Origin: Chitinibacter bivalviorum | GTDB taxonomy: Bacteria; Pseudomonadota; Gammaproteobacteria; Burkholderiales; Chitinibacteraceae | DNA: 64,000 bases | Assembly (NCBI RefSeq): GCF_013403565.1 | Contig: NZ_CP058627.1 | Location: forward strand, 3,472,001 to 3,536,000 | Reading direction: 5' to 3' | Shown here: positions 27,652-38,112 of the stretch, in pieces | Position numbering within the stretch: position 1 is the first letter of the stretch | How the letters are laid out: each line of letters opens with the position of its first letter | Notes under the pieces: model-generated | Seen by the model: only the letters and a program-made list of their open reading frames with translations | Told to the model about the DNA's origin: nothing | Database searches by the model: none | Translations under genes and position numbers: made by a program

Positions 27652-29301
27652 ATGAGTGAAGCCAAAATCGCGCACTATCAGCTCTTGTCTCGCCTCGGCC
27701 AAGGCGCAATGGGCGTGGTTTTTCGGGCTCGCGATGAGCGTTTACAGCGTGATGTGGCGATTAAACTCTTGCAAGTGTCGCTCGATCAGGGCGAGGCCGC
27801 CGACTATGCCGCGCGCCTATTGCAAGAGGCACGTTCGGCAGCGAGGCTCAATCACCCCGGTATTATCACGGTCTACGACTGCGGCGAATGGCGAGGAAAG
27901 CCATATCTGGCAATGGAGTTGGTGCAGGGCGTGACGCTGAAGGCGCTGCTGGATAAACGCGGCAAGCTGGCGGTGAAAGACGTCATTGGCTTGGCCAAGC
28001 AAATGTTTTCCGCACTCGCGCATGCCCATGTGCATGATGTGGTGCATCGCGACATCAAACCCGCCAACTTGATGTTGACACAAAACGGCCGACTCAAAAT
28101 TACCGACTTTGGCATTGCCCAACTGCCTGCCAGCGATCTGACTCGCACAGGCACGGTGCTCGGCTCGCCGCGCTATATGTCGCCCGAGCAACTAGGCGGG
28201 CAAAAAATTGACGGACGGGCAGATCTATATTCGGTCGGCGTCGTGCTATATCAGGCCTTAACGGGGCAAGTGCCATTTGATGGCGAGCACACGATGAGTA
28301 TTATTTTTAATATTCTGCACGCCGAGCCGACCGACCCACGCCAACTCACCCCAGAAACCCCCGCTTGGCTGGCGGCGGTGATTTTGCGCTGTTTGGCCAA
28401 GTCGCGCGAACAGCGCTTTGCCAATGCCGAGCAAGCCTTATTGGCTTTACACAACGCGGCAGAAATCCAAACCGATCCGGTGTCGCCAACCCAAACTAAG
28501 CCCGACCTTGATTCCGCAGCAACTCAAGCTGAGCGAGATAAAGTGGCGCCAGATGCAAGGCAAGCAAATTCGCCGCTCATGCGTTGGTTGTTGCAAACGC
28601 TAGAGATGCTGCATTGGCTTGTGCTCAATCTATGGTCGATCTTGCTGCTATGCGCGAAGGCAATCAGACCTGTGGTACGTACGCTGGGCGAACAAATTCG
28701 CATATGGATGCCAAGACTGGCTGCTGCGACGTGGCGTGGCTGGTGCTGGGCCAAGCCGCATTTGCTGCGGGGCGGGCAAAAGCTCGGTGAGCTGGGGCAG
28801 CTGTTGTGGCGTCAGTGGTTGAAATGGCCGCGTCCGGCGCAGTGGGCGAGTGGTGGATTGACGATATTACTGATGGTGGCGGGGGCTTGGTCTTTACGCC
28901 CCGCACCAATGATAGAGCCCAGTATGGAGGTGGGACGAGAAGAAGTTGTTGTGATCCCAGAAAACCAAGTCAATCAGGCAGAGCCTGTTTCGGATTTCGT
29001 GCCAGTTGAGCCGCAGGTCGCCAAGTCTGAGCATGTAAAAGCTAAAGCAGATCCGCATCCGCGCGAAGCGATTGATCCTACTGTGGATAACGCTCAATCA
29101 GCACCAGATAACACTCGCACTGAGCCTGTAGTGCAAACTTCCAAGTCTGAAATTAGCGATTTGGGTAATGCCATTTCGCGCAATTTGAAGGCCACACAAA
29201 AACAGTTGCAAGGCTCGGTAGATGGTTTGATGGCCTGTATTGAAGGCGACGCCCAGTGCCAGAAATCCAACCCACCCCAGCAGCCCCAGCATCGCCGCTA
29301 G
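27652..29301 (+). CDS. Hanks-type serine/threonine protein kinase
   Basis: 549 residues. The kinase domain covers about 8-270 with all key elements: GQGAMGVVFRA glycine loop, VAIKLL lysine, VVHRDIKPANLML catalytic loop (about 130-142), ITDFGIAQL (DFG about 152) and GSPRYMSPEQ. A basic, tryptophan-rich linker follows, then one transmembrane helix at about 398-416 and an acidic Pro/Glu-rich extracytoplasmic tail without recognisable sensor repeats. No phosphatase or FHA gene is adjacent, so the target is unknown. It stands alone between nadE and the chemoreceptor. Confidence 0.93.
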   Translation: MSEAKIAHYQLLSRLGQGAMGVVFRARDERLQRDVAIKLLQVSLDQGEAADYAARLLQEARSAARLNHPGIITVYDCGEWRGKPYLAMELVQGVTLKALLDKRGKLAVKDVIGLAKQMFSALAHAHVHDVVHRDIKPANLMLTQNGRLKITDFGIAQLPASDLTRTGTVLGSPRYMSPEQLGGQKIDGRADLYSVGVVLYQALTGQVPFDGEHTMSIIFNILHAEPTDPRQLTPETPAWLAAVILRCLAKSREQRFANAEQALLALHNAAEIQTDPVSPTQTKPDLDSAATQAERDKVAPDARQANSPLMRWLLQTLEMLHWLVLNLWSILLLCAKAIRPVVRTLGEQIRIWMPRLAAATWRGWCWAKPHLLRGGQKLGELGQLLWRQWLKWPRPAQWASGGLTILLMVAGAWSLRPAPMIEPSMEVGREEVVVIPENQVNQAEPVSDFVPVEPQVAKSEHVKAKADPHPREAIDPTVDNAQSAPDNTRTEPVVQTSKSEISDLGNAISRNLKATQKQLQGSVDGLMACIEGDAQCQKSNPPQQPQHRR

Positions 29302-29413
29302 GCTTGGCTGTTTCTTTACAAAAAACAGCGATCACTGTCTATGATGATCTGTACACGCGTCTTTACTAGATTGGGTTGAGACTAGATTAAGACCATTGGG
29401 GGTGACAAGCTCT

Positions 29414-31054
29414 ATGAATAAAATAAAACACGTATTGATGTTGTTTGTGGGGGTTGTGGTCGGCTTGTCAGTCTTACAGGCAGGCGGGCTGTATATGTTG
29501 CTGGGGCAATTGCAAACCGTGAGCGAGTATGAACATTCGGTCACTGATGTGTTGGTCGAAAATCTCGTCGCCACCAAGTATGACATTGTACAAATCCAGC
29601 AATACATTACTGATTCGGCGGCCACTCAAGAACAAGATGGCATAGTAGACGCCAAAAAAGCTTTAGATGATGCCCAGATCAAGCTCGATAAGATTGCCAG
29701 CCTATCGAGCAACATGAGCGGCGCTGTAACGGAGTTAAAGGCGGCAAATCAGAAACTGTATGATACTGGCCTGAAAATGGTTGCGGCCTACGGCCAAAGC
29801 CGTGAAGCAGGCAATCAGATTATGAAAGCACCCGATGGTTTTGATGCGCAGTCTGATCAAGCGCAGCAAGGCCTAGAGAAACTCAATGGCCAGATTGAAG
29901 CTTTACAAGAAAAAACCGTCGGAGATGTGGATGACAAAACCACTGAGTTGCGCTGGGTTACTGCCGTTTTAGTTATTTTGCTCACTGCTTGTGTTGTTGC
30001 GGGTGGCGTTTTGATCTATCGAATGATTATGGGCTTGCTCGGTGGAGAACCTTCGGTCGGTAAAAAAGCGGCTGAGCGACTCTCTGAGGGGGATCTGACT
30101 TATCAGATACCAGTGCTAGACGGTGACCGCAACAGCCTGATGGCGTATTTATCAAGAATGCGTGCGCGTTGGACCGACGTAATTTCAGGCTTAAATGGGC
30201 AATCCATGATGCTGCATGGTCAGGCAGAAACCCTGCATGTGCAGGCGGATAATTTGTCGCAAGCCAGCGCAGAGCAAAGTCAGGTCGCTAAACGGATTGC
30301 CGCCAAAGTTGAAGAATTAGCGGTCACGATGACGCAAATCACCGCGCAAGCGACTGCGGCATTTGGCCAAGTGTCGCAAACGGGTGAAGCGGCGATGCGT
30401 ACTACCAAAGTGCTGCAAAATGTGACGAATGAGATTCGCCAAGTCGAAGTTAGCGTGTATGAGTCGGCTGAAAATGTGACGAATCTGCACAAGCAAATGG
30501 CTGAAATCAATTCAATCGTCACGATCATCCGCGAAGTCGCCGATCAGATTAACTTGCTGGCGCTCAACGCCGCCATTGAGGCCGCGCGGGCAGGTGAATC
30601 GGGGCGCGGGTTTGCGGTGGTGGCTGATGAGGTGCGTAAATTGGCTGAGCGCACGGGGGGCTCGACCAAATCGATCTCCGACATGATTCAAAATGTAGGC
30701 TCAGTGACGCAAGGTATTGTCGCTGCTATTGAAGAAAGCGTCGCCCGTGTGGGCTCCGGGGTGGAGTTGATTAATTCCGCCCAAGGCGAAATGGCGCAGG
30801 TGCTCGATGCTTCAATTCAGGCCAGTAAAGATATGGCGCAAATTCATGATGCGCTAGATGAAGTGAGTGGTACATCGACGCAAATTGCGCAATCAGTCGT
30901 CCAGATTGCGACGATGAGCGAGCAAAACTCTTCTTCTTCGGCTGATCTAGCGCAGACGAGTAGCATGATTGGCCAAGTCGCCGATGCGCTGCGTTCGGAT
31001 ACGAGTTATTTTAAGTTGGAACACAAAACCGATAATGATGTTGAATTGTTCTAA
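29414..31054 (+). CDS. Methyl-accepting chemotaxis protein
   Basis: 546 residues. TM1 (about 7-28), a periplasmic helical four-helix-bundle-like sensor domain (about 29-185), TM2 (about 188-210), a HAMP-like segment, and the cytoplasmic signalling hairpin with the invariant tip [20 protein letters not shown] followed by [20 protein letters not shown]. It lacks a C-terminal CheR/CheB tether pentapeptide. The ATG at 29414 was chosen because a G-rich Shine-Dalgarno-like tract (GGGGGTGA) precedes it. No che genes adjoin it, so the ligand is unknown. Confidence 0.94.
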   Translation: MNKIKHVLMLFVGVVVGLSVLQAGGLYMLLGQLQTVSEYEHSVTDVLVENLVATKYDIVQIQQYITDSAATQEQDGIVDAKKALDDAQIKLDKIASLSSNMSGAVTELKAANQKLYDTGLKMVAAYGQSREAGNQIMKAPDGFDAQSDQAQQGLEKLNGQIEALQEKTVGDVDDKTTELRWVTAVLVILLTACVVAGGVLIYRMIMGLLGGEPSVGKKAAERLSEGDLTYQIPVLDGDRNSLMAYLSRMRARWTDVISGLNGQSMMLHGQAETLHVQADNLSQASAEQSQVAKRIAAKVEELAVTMTQITAQATAAFGQVSQTGEAAMRTTKVLQNVTNEIRQVEVSVYESAENVTNLHKQMAEINSIVTIIREVADQINLLALNAAIEAARAGESGRGFAVVADEVRKLAERTGGSTKSISDMIQNVGSVTQGIVAAIEESVARVGSGVELINSAQGEMAQVLDASIQASKDMAQIHDALDEVSGTSTQIAQSVVQIATMSEQNSSSSADLAQTSSMIGQVADALRSDTSYFKLEHKTDNDVELF

Positions 31055-31074
31055 TTGAAGTGTATTTCGCTGCA

Positions 31075-31108
31075 GGTATTATTCAGTAATCTCTCTGTGA
31101 GTATACCC
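31075..31108. repeat. Possible short GGTAT/ATACC inverted repeat
   Basis: GGTAT (31075-31079) and ATACCC (31103-31108) bracket about 23 bases. It is shorter than the other members of this family and may be chance. Confidence 0.25.
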
Positions 31109-31117
31109 TTGAAATTT

Positions 31118-31154
31118 AAAACCGCCCTGCTTGCGCTAGGGCGGTTTTGTTTTG
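31118..31154. terminator. Bidirectional intrinsic terminator
   Basis: Perfect stem AAAACCGCCC / GGGCGGTTTT with an 11-base loop, followed by GTTTTG. It separates the convergent chemoreceptor and chitinase genes. Confidence 0.92.
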
Positions 31155-31168
31155 TAACGACAGGCTAA

Positions 31169-33064
31169 TTATTTCGGTAGCTTATCGAAGTAAGCGCGAT
31201 GCTGAGTGCTAAATTCAAAGTTGTTGAATTTGTCCCAGTTAATCGACCACGTCATTAAGCCACGCAAGCCGGGATAAACTGCACTTGGTTTGTAGCTGCT
31301 GCAGCTCGTGCCTTTCATCAAGCAGTCGAGTGCTGTTTGTACATCACCCACGGTGGTAAAGCCACCACCCGCATTGGCATTGGCTGGCAGGCCAATGGCC
31401 ACTTGGTCGGGGCGCAATGCAGGAAATTGGAAGCTCGTTCCCGCTACCTTAAAGCCTTTGAGTAGCATATCAGTCATTGCGATGTGGAAATCGGCGCTGC
31501 CCATATTGTGGTAGGTATTATCCAAGCCAGTGATCGGACCTGAATTGTAATCCTGCACATGCAGCAGCGTCAGATCGTCACGCAAAGCGTAAATCACTGG
31601 CAGATAAGCACCGGCACGCGTGTCGCAACCCGCACAATTGCCACCGTAGAAGCTGTAACCCAGTTGAACGAAGAACGTTTCTGGCGCCATCGTCAGCGTA
31701 AATTTGCTGCCGTATTTGGCTTTGAGCTCTTTGAGCGCGGCAATCAGATTCACAATCACGGGTGATTTCGGATTGGCAACATCGTTGTCCCCTGCGTTCA
31801 ATTGCAGTGAGTGGCCTTCGAAGTCTACGTCCAAACCATCCAAGCCGTATTTATCGATAATGGCTGCTACCGAGCGAACAAAGGCGTCTTTGGCCGCAGT
31901 CGTTTCGAGACGCACTTGACCGTTGGCACCACCGATCGAAATTTGAACTTTTTTGCCCTTAGCCTGTTTGGCTTTAATGGCTGCAATAAATTCAGCTTCA
32001 GACTCTACAGTTGGGCACTCTGCCACTGAGCACATTTTGAATGCCACTTCACCACTGGTGGCTGAAGTGGGCTCCGCGAATGACAGGTTGATGAAATCCC
32101 ACTTGTCTGACACGTCGTTCATGCGGATATAGCCTGAGCCATTGGCAAAGCTGGCGTGCAGATAACCAACCAGCAATTTATCGTTAGCTGGTGCTGGGGT
32201 CACGTTTGGTGTTGGGCTAGGCGAAACAGTGACCACTGGCGTAGGCGATGGGCTGGCTGAGGCGCTTGGTGTTGGCGTTGGTTTGAGGACGATATTCCAG
32301 CTAATAATGCAACCTTTGGCATCATAAACCGGAACTGCTTCGTACTGCGCGGCCACAGGCGGTGGAGCAACGTTGGCGCAAGTTGATGATGGGGTAGGGC
32401 TAGGTTTGACAGTAACTACTGGTGTCGGGCTTGGTGTCGTGTTACTCACGGCAACCAGTTTCCAAGGACCCCATTCGGCAGCTCCCGGCACGTCGCCTTG
32501 TGTCCACCATTTGGCCTCATAGACCGCGCCGTTATAGCTGATCCTTGCCCCACCGATGTATGCCACCGATTTATCCCATGCAGGTTGGGTCTGATTATTG
32601 GGAACACATTGGTTGGTTACAAAAGTAAAGTTCGCAGGGCAAGAGCCAACCCAAGTTGGCTGAGAACAAGACGTGCCATTGTTGATGCTAGATAACTGCC
32701 ACGTTGCGGGAGCAATTAAAGTGATCGGCGGGTATGGCGGAAGGGTGTCCGAGGAGCATGACTGGGGTGTTGGAGTTATTGCAGGGGTGGTAAGAGGTAC
32801 AAATGGGGTGGGTGTTGCAGGTGCTACTGTAGGGCTTGTACCCCCTTCTTTCCACAGCGTCGGTGTGCTGGCCGGATTCCAGCCTGCTCCGACATAGGCG
32901 GTATGTGCTACCAGAGCGGTATAGGTTTTACCGTTGTAATCAACAGTAGCACCTACGGCGTAGGTGCTTCCTTCTTGCCATGTTGCGGCATGGACGCCTG
33001 CGGCGAGCAATAAGCCCGCCAACAGCGCCGCAATGCGGGCGGTGCCCGAAGTGCGTTGGTTCAT
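31169..33064 (-). CDS. Secreted GH18 chitinase with two chitin-binding modules
   Basis: 631 residues. Signal peptide (about 1-27, ending GVHA-ATW). CBM5/12 module 1 at about 27-77 (WQEGSTYAVGATVDYNGKTY). A short cysteine-bearing domain at about 97-155. CBM5/12 module 2 at about 162-208 (AWDKSVAYIGGARISYNG). Pro/Thr/Ser linkers. Then the GH18 catalytic barrel from about 300 to the end with the catalytic motif DGLDVDFE (about 408-415; the final Glu is the proton donor). It cleaves chitin outside the cell. The ATG at 33064 was chosen because GGAG lies six bases upstream; ATGs at 33067 and 33076 are alternatives. It is followed by a terminator and stands alone. Confidence 0.95.
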   Translation of the reverse strand: MNQRTSGTARIAALLAGLLLAAGVHAATWQEGSTYAVGATVDYNGKTYTALVAHTAYVGAGWNPASTPTLWKEGGTSPTVAPATPTPFVPLTTPAITPTPQSCSSDTLPPYPPITLIAPATWQLSSINNGTSCSQPTWVGSCPANFTFVTNQCVPNNQTQPAWDKSVAYIGGARISYNGAVYEAKWWTQGDVPGAAEWGPWKLVAVSNTTPSPTPVVTVKPSPTPSSTCANVAPPPVAAQYEAVPVYDAKGCIISWNIVLKPTPTPSASASPSPTPVVTVSPSPTPNVTPAPANDKLLVGYLHASFANGSGYIRMNDVSDKWDFINLSFAEPTSATSGEVAFKMCSVAECPTVESEAEFIAAIKAKQAKGKKVQISIGGANGQVRLETTAAKDAFVRSVAAIIDKYGLDGLDVDFEGHSLQLNAGDNDVANPKSPVIVNLIAALKELKAKYGSKFTLTMAPETFFVQLGYSFYGGNCAGCDTRAGAYLPVIYALRDDLTLLHVQDYNSGPITGLDNTYHNMGSADFHIAMTDMLLKGFKVAGTSFQFPALRPDQVAIGLPANANAGGGFTTVGDVQTALDCLMKGTSCSSYKPSAVYPGLRGLMTWSINWDKFNNFEFSTQHRAYFDKLPK

Positions 33065-33344
33065 CATCTTCTCCATCCTATTTTGTTTGAGCAGCACATC
33101 AGGCCACATCGGCTCTGATGGCCGATTTCACCCCACCTAGGGATAACACGTATGAGGTGAAACAGGATGAGTGTAAGCTAGAAGTTGTATAGGCGGTAAA
33201 GTTGCTAAGTATCTGTTGTAAATAAGAAATGGCTGTTGATCTTGGTGAAAACCTTGAATTACTTCAGTTTTAAGTAGCTTGGGGTATTTGGCTGGTGAGG
33301 CATTAAGTGAGCTAGGTCACAGCTTGGTGCGCCAAGATGAGTGC
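33065..33344. other. Upstream region of the chitinase gene
   Basis: About 280 bases between the chitinase start and the end of the SulP gene; both are on the minus strand. An interrupted inverted repeat TTTCACC (33126-33132) / GGTGAAA (33156-33162) lies about 60 bases upstream of the chitinase start and could be an operator or hairpin. No gene is supported. Confidence 0.4.
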
Positions 33345-35099
33345 TTAGTTCCGACGGCGATCAATACCGTTCCATTCTGTGGTGCCGACGGGTTCGGTCA
33401 CTACGTCTGGATAGAGGTGTTTGTATTCGTGCAGTGCATCATGGACATGAGAGAAAAAACTATCAGCCCCAATTGCTGGGGTGATGCCATATCGATCCAA
33501 TGCTTCACGCAGCGGCCGATTGCATCGGGCAAACTTCAAATCAATGCCTGCTTCTTCCAGCATAGTATTGAGGCGGAGCAGTTGTTCAGCTGCGGTGACG
33601 TCCAAAAAGGTGATGGCTTGAGCATCAATCAGTACCCAGCGGGTATCGCCATCATTGGCGACGAGTTGGCAAATGCGATCGAAAAAGTAGCTGCTGTTGG
33701 CGAATAACAATGGCGCATAAAAACGGTAGACCAATAAGCCTTGCAAATAGCGTGAGCTACCCGAGATTTCAGCCTCACCAACGTCATGAAAGCCTTTTCT
33801 TCCTTCCGCTTCACATAAAACCGCATCAAATGGGCGTGCCATAAATTGAATTAGGTAGGCTAATGACAGCAATATCCCTACGATAATGCCGGGCAAGATG
33901 CCGACCGCGAGCACCCCCATCGTGGTTATCAAAGAAAAAAAGGCTGCAGTTTTGTCGATGCGAAACATTTCAACCCAGGCTCGAACTTCAATTAAATTCA
34001 CCCCTGCAAAAATCAATAATGCCGATAGCGTTGTGACAGGTAAGTGGCGCAATGAGTCGGACAAGAAAAGTAAAAAAATCAGCAAAAGCAGTGCGGCCAC
34101 TAGCCCCGACAGGGTTGATTTACTTCCTGCAGCATCATTAATTGCGGTGCGTGATTGGCTTGCGCCTAGCGCAAAACCTTGAGCCAAGCTGGCTGTTATA
34201 TTGGCCAGCCCCAGCGCCATGAGTTCGCGATTGGGGTCTATCTCATAGCCATTTTTTTGGGCAAATGCTCGGGCAAGCAAAATCCCCTCAGGCATCGCCA
34301 GCAACGCGATCCCCGCAGCAGCAGGGAGCAGAAGTGTAATCTCTGAAAGTAATAAGTGTGGAGCGGCCAAGTGAGGCAAACCAGCGGGTAGCTCACCCAG
34401 TAGTATGACGCCATGTTTGCCTAGCTCTAGGCCATAAGCTGTAAAAATGGCAATGATAAACAGTAAGATCGCAGCTGGCAGCTTCGGTGTTAAAAAGCGC
34501 AACAAGGCTAAAAGTAACACCGAGAGAGTGCCAATGATCAGGGTGGTGCTGTGAATATCGGTAAGGTGATTAATTAGCTCAACTAGGCGTGGAAAAAAAG
34601 CGGATTCATGAAGTTGTATGCCTGTCCATTTTCCAAGCTGGCTTGCAATCAGAATGAGCGCTGCGCCATTCATGAAGCCCAGTAAGACTGGTTTAGACAA
34701 TAGATCTGCAATCGCGCCAAGCTTTGCTTTGGCTGCAATCAGCATTAATACGCCAACTAATAAGGCCAGAATGGAAGAAAGTTGAATATATTGAGCCAAA
34801 TTTCCTCCCGCTAAAGGGCCGATTGCCGCGGCAACCAAAAGGGAGAGTGCGGCATCTGGGCCGACAATCAGTTGTCGGGAATGACCGAATAATGCATAAC
34901 ACATCATGCCTGCTAAAGCAGTGTACAAACCACTTTGCGGTGGCAAGCCTGCTAAATCTGCGTACGCAACACAGGCCGGAATTAAGACAATGCAAACGCT
35001 AACGCCTGCAAAGATGTCCATTACAAGTTGGTCGCGTTGAATGCCAGTAAATCTGCGCCATAAAGTTGTGTTGCTTAACTGCCGCCATCGTTGTGCCAT
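33345..35099 (-). CDS. SulP/SLC26-family anion transporter with STAS domain
   Basis: 584 residues: an N-terminal membrane domain of about 12-14 segments with GVSVCIVLIPACVAYADLAG and PQSGLYTALAGMMCYALFG and the QSRTAINDAAGSKS tract, then a cytoplasmic STAS domain (about 440-565, with FLDVTAAEQL). The family carries sulfate, bicarbonate or dicarboxylates; the substrate cannot be told from sequence. The C-terminus ends in a basic tail (GIDRRRN). Stands alone, 148 bases downstream of the PilZ gene on the same strand. Confidence 0.92.
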   Translation of the reverse strand: MAQRWRQLSNTTLWRRFTGIQRDQLVMDIFAGVSVCIVLIPACVAYADLAGLPPQSGLYTALAGMMCYALFGHSRQLIVGPDAALSLLVAAAIGPLAGGNLAQYIQLSSILALLVGVLMLIAAKAKLGAIADLLSKPVLLGFMNGAALILIASQLGKWTGIQLHESAFFPRLVELINHLTDIHSTTLIIGTLSVLLLALLRFLTPKLPAAILLFIIAIFTAYGLELGKHGVILLGELPAGLPHLAAPHLLLSEITLLLPAAAGIALLAMPEGILLARAFAQKNGYEIDPNRELMALGLANITASLAQGFALGASQSRTAINDAAGSKSTLSGLVAALLLLIFLLFLSDSLRHLPVTTLSALLIFAGVNLIEVRAWVEMFRIDKTAAFFSLITTMGVLAVGILPGIIVGILLSLAYLIQFMARPFDAVLCEAEGRKGFHDVGEAEISGSSRYLQGLLVYRFYAPLLFANSSYFFDRICQLVANDGDTRWVLIDAQAITFLDVTAAEQLLRLNTMLEEAGIDLKFARCNRPLREALDRYGITPAIGADSFFSHVHDALHEYKHLYPDVVTEPVGTTEWNGIDRRRN

Positions 35100-35247
35100 A
35101 CACAGTGCGTCCAGTAGCCAGCCAATTTTAGTGTAGCTGTTTTTTTGCTATGGAAGGCAAGTCTGAATTGAGTGCATGCCATGGGCATAAAATACAGAGT
35201 GGGGCACAACTTCAAATCACGATTGTGAATACGCAATCAAGTTGTGT

Positions 35248-35613
35248 TTATTTGCTGCGTCGCTCTAATTGAAACAAATAGCGCTGGAGTAAAGTCTCAT
35301 TTTGGTTACTGAGTTGAATGAATTGACAGCCTGTTCGGATGGTTTTGATGCCATTTTTTAATGTGATGTCACTTTGAGTGCGCACCAGTAAATCGCAATG
35401 AATGATGCCAATCGAAGGTAGTTCAATACGACAGCCATGCAGCGTTTCGCCTTCGATGAGTTCAATATCAGGGTTAAATCCAAGTAAACCCAGACCACCA
35501 ATACTGATGTCAGTTAAGGCAATTGCGGCTTCATCCCCGTTTGGAGTGGGGATGAAGCAATTGGCGGGCAGAAAAACCGGTATTAAGAGCCTGTAGTTGT
35601 CGCGTCTTTGCAT
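35248..35613 (-). CDS. PilZ domain protein
   Basis: 121 residues, a single PilZ domain. The cyclic-di-GMP binding residues are visible: RRDNYR near the N-terminus supplies the RxxxR motif, and DISIGGLG (about 35-42) supplies the D/NxSxxG motif. It likely binds cyclic-di-GMP and passes the signal to a partner. It lies just downstream of the PBP1A gene (ponA), on the same strand and 35 bases away, near the type IV pilus operon; a link to pilus control is inference. Confidence 0.9.
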   Translation of the reverse strand: MQRRDNYRLLIPVFLPANCFIPTPNGDEAAIALTDISIGGLGLLGFNPDIELIEGETLHGCRIELPSIGIIHCDLLVRTQSDITLKNGIKTIRTGCQFIQLSNQNETLLQRYLFQLERRSK

Positions 35614-35648
35614 GGTGTCGATGTATTTCCTAGGGCATCAATGCCACA

Positions 35649-37958
35649 TTAGAACAACAACTCTTTGATTTCACCTAGAGGTTGATTGTCGCCCCCTTCG
35701 CTGCTACCACCCAAGCCGAGTTCTGCATTGGTATTTGGGTATTCCTGCAAATAATACTCGGTGATTGGCCCGTTTTCAGTTTCCGTGGTTTTAGTGATGA
35801 TGCCATCAGGAACTACTTTGGGTAGCTCTGGGATGTCTTTGAGTGCCGTACTCATAAAGTTGATCCAAACTGGCAAGGCCGCTGCACCGCCTGTTTCTCT
35901 TGCCCCCAATGAGCGAGGTTGGTCAAAGCCTATCCAGGTAATGGCCACCAGTTGTGGTGTAAAACCGGCAAACCAAGCGTCATATGCGTCGTTAGTTGTA
36001 CCAGTTTTACCCGCCATATCATTTCTACCAAGCACCTTCGCTTTGGTTGCCGTCCCCATTTTAATGACATCCCCCATCATGCTGGTCATGATAAATGCAT
36101 TTCGAGCGTCGAGCGTTCTTGGTGCATTTTGGCCAGCAATTTCAGGCTGGGTTTTGGCAATAATGTTGCCACGACTATCGGTGATGCGATCAACAAAATA
36201 TGAGCGCACTCGGAATCCCGTGTTGGCAAAAACAGAATAACCTTCAGCCATTTGTAGCGGAGTAACGCTGCCAGCACCAAGCGCCATGGTGAGGTAGGGC
36301 GGGTGATTCTTCGGGTCAAATCCGAAGCGGGTTATGTGTTGCTGTGCGTAGTCAGTGCCAATGGCCTGCAAAATGCGAATTGAAACTAAGTTCTTTGACA
36401 AGGTTAGTGCTTTACGCACCGACATCATACCCGCGAACTTGCCATCGTAATTTTTCGGCTCCCAGCGTTGTCCGCCAACTTGTTCTGGGTCTATCACCAG
36501 CGGCGCATCGTTAATTTGAGTGGACGTGGTGACTCCACGTTCTAGTGCGGCTGAATAGATGAAAGGCTTGAAACTTGAACCAGGTTGACGCCATGCTTGG
36601 GTCACATGATTGAAGTTGTTCCGGTTGTAATCAAAGCCGCCAACCAACGCAATGATTGCACCTTGTTGCGGGTTCATCGCTACAAAAGCACCCTCTACTT
36701 GTGGTAGTTGTGAGATGACCCATCCTTGCTCTGATGCACGAACACGGATAATTGCACCGGGCCGAATTCGGTTGGCTGGCGCGTTTTTATCGGAAAGTGC
36801 AGAGCGAGCAAACTTCAATCCATCACCTTGGATAGTGATTTTCTCACCGCCTTTAATGTAGGCATTGACAGCTTTGGTGTCGCTAGAGATAACAACAGCA
36901 ACTCTGAGGTCATCTGTTTCTTTGGTGTTGCTTAAAGCATCATCGAGCTGATCTTCGGAGCCAGAGGCGAGTAGTGATGGCTCAATAAAGCCTTCAGGCC
37001 CACGATAGCCGTGTCGTGTATCGTAGTCGATGAGACCTGTACGGAGTGATTCATAGGCCGCTTGTTGTTTTTTGCTATCAAGCGTGGTGTAAACCTGAAA
37101 ACCCTGTGTGTAGATGGCATCTTTATAGCGCTCAAACATCATCTGGCGCACCATTTCCGCAACATATTCAGCATGTACGGGGAACTGTTGAGCAGAGCGT
37201 TTTACTTCCAGAGGAGCTACTTTGGCTGCTTCATATTCCGCAGTGGTAATTTTATTTAGCTCGTGCATGCGTCTTAAAACATAAAGCTGACGCAGTTTCG
37301 CCCTTTTTGGATTTACGACCGGATTGTAAGCCGACGGTGCTTTAGGCAGCCCCGCTAACATTGCCATTTCGGCAATCGTTAAGTTGGATATGTCTTTGCC
37401 ATAATAGATTTGTGCTGCCGACGCAAAGCCATATGCTCTTTGACCCAAATAAATTTGATTGATATAGAGCTCTAAAATTTGATCTTTCGATAGATTGTGT
37501 TCAATTTTGAAAGATAAAAGTGCCTCAGTGAATTTGCGAGTGAATGTTTTTTCATTTGTGAGATAAAAATTCTTTGCTACCTGCATGGTAATTGTGCTGG
37601 CACCAGAATGAGCTTGCCCTGATATTACATTTCCTGCGATCGCACGTAATACGCCAATGTAATCAATGCCGCCATGCTCATAAAAACGCTCATCTTCAGC
37701 GGCTAATAGCGCGTTGATCATCTGTTGCGGCACTTTGTTGATTGGCGTGAATGCCCGCCGTTCTTCACCAAATTCCCCAATTAAAACGTTATCTTGCGTA
37801 AAAATGCGCAAAGGGACTTTGGGCTTATAATCAGTTAAAGCCTCCAATGATGGCAGCTTTGGGTACGTGACAGCTACAGCCAGCACAAAAAGAGCCGTAA
37901 CGATTAAGCTGAGTAGTGAAAATATTGCAATAAACACCAAAAGTATTTTTTTTGTCAT
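35649..37958 (-). CDS. mrcA: Penicillin-binding protein 1A
   Basis: 769 residues, bifunctional class A PBP that polymerises and cross-links peptidoglycan. One membrane anchor (about 6-32). Glycosyltransferase domain with AAEDERFYEHGGIDY (catalytic Glu about 88) and STITMQVAKNFYL. An OB-like insert follows, and a transpeptidase domain with SSFKPF (nucleophile Ser about 461), SKN (TLSKNLVS) and KTGTTND. It is divergent from pilM, the standard arrangement in beta- and gammaproteobacteria. Also called ponA. Confidence 0.97.
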   Translation of the reverse strand: MTKKILLVFIAIFSLLSLIVTALFVLAVAVTYPKLPSLEALTDYKPKVPLRIFTQDNVLIGEFGEERRAFTPINKVPQQMINALLAAEDERFYEHGGIDYIGVLRAIAGNVISGQAHSGASTITMQVAKNFYLTNEKTFTRKFTEALLSFKIEHNLSKDQILELYINQIYLGQRAYGFASAAQIYYGKDISNLTIAEMAMLAGLPKAPSAYNPVVNPKRAKLRQLYVLRRMHELNKITTAEYEAAKVAPLEVKRSAQQFPVHAEYVAEMVRQMMFERYKDAIYTQGFQVYTTLDSKKQQAAYESLRTGLIDYDTRHGYRGPEGFIEPSLLASGSEDQLDDALSNTKETDDLRVAVVISSDTKAVNAYIKGGEKITIQGDGLKFARSALSDKNAPANRIRPGAIIRVRASEQGWVISQLPQVEGAFVAMNPQQGAIIALVGGFDYNRNNFNHVTQAWRQPGSSFKPFIYSAALERGVTTSTQINDAPLVIDPEQVGGQRWEPKNYDGKFAGMMSVRKALTLSKNLVSIRILQAIGTDYAQQHITRFGFDPKNHPPYLTMALGAGSVTPLQMAEGYSVFANTGFRVRSYFVDRITDSRGNIIAKTQPEIAGQNAPRTLDARNAFIMTSMMGDVIKMGTATKAKVLGRNDMAGKTGTTNDAYDAWFAGFTPQLVAITWIGFDQPRSLGARETGGAAALPVWINFMSTALKDIPELPKVVPDGIITKTTETENGPITEYYLQEYPNTNAELGLGGSSEGGDNQPLGEIKELLF

Positions 37959-38112
37959 TGAGGTCGAGACTTCGGCTGAAATATTGTCTAAGGTGTTAAT
38001 GTACGTGGATTATTTGTTTGTTGCAAAAACCGTTAGGTGTGACTAGCTTTCTTTACATGGGCTCTTGTACGCTGATAGCATTTTTGTGATTACATATAAG
38101 GGGACTATTGCG

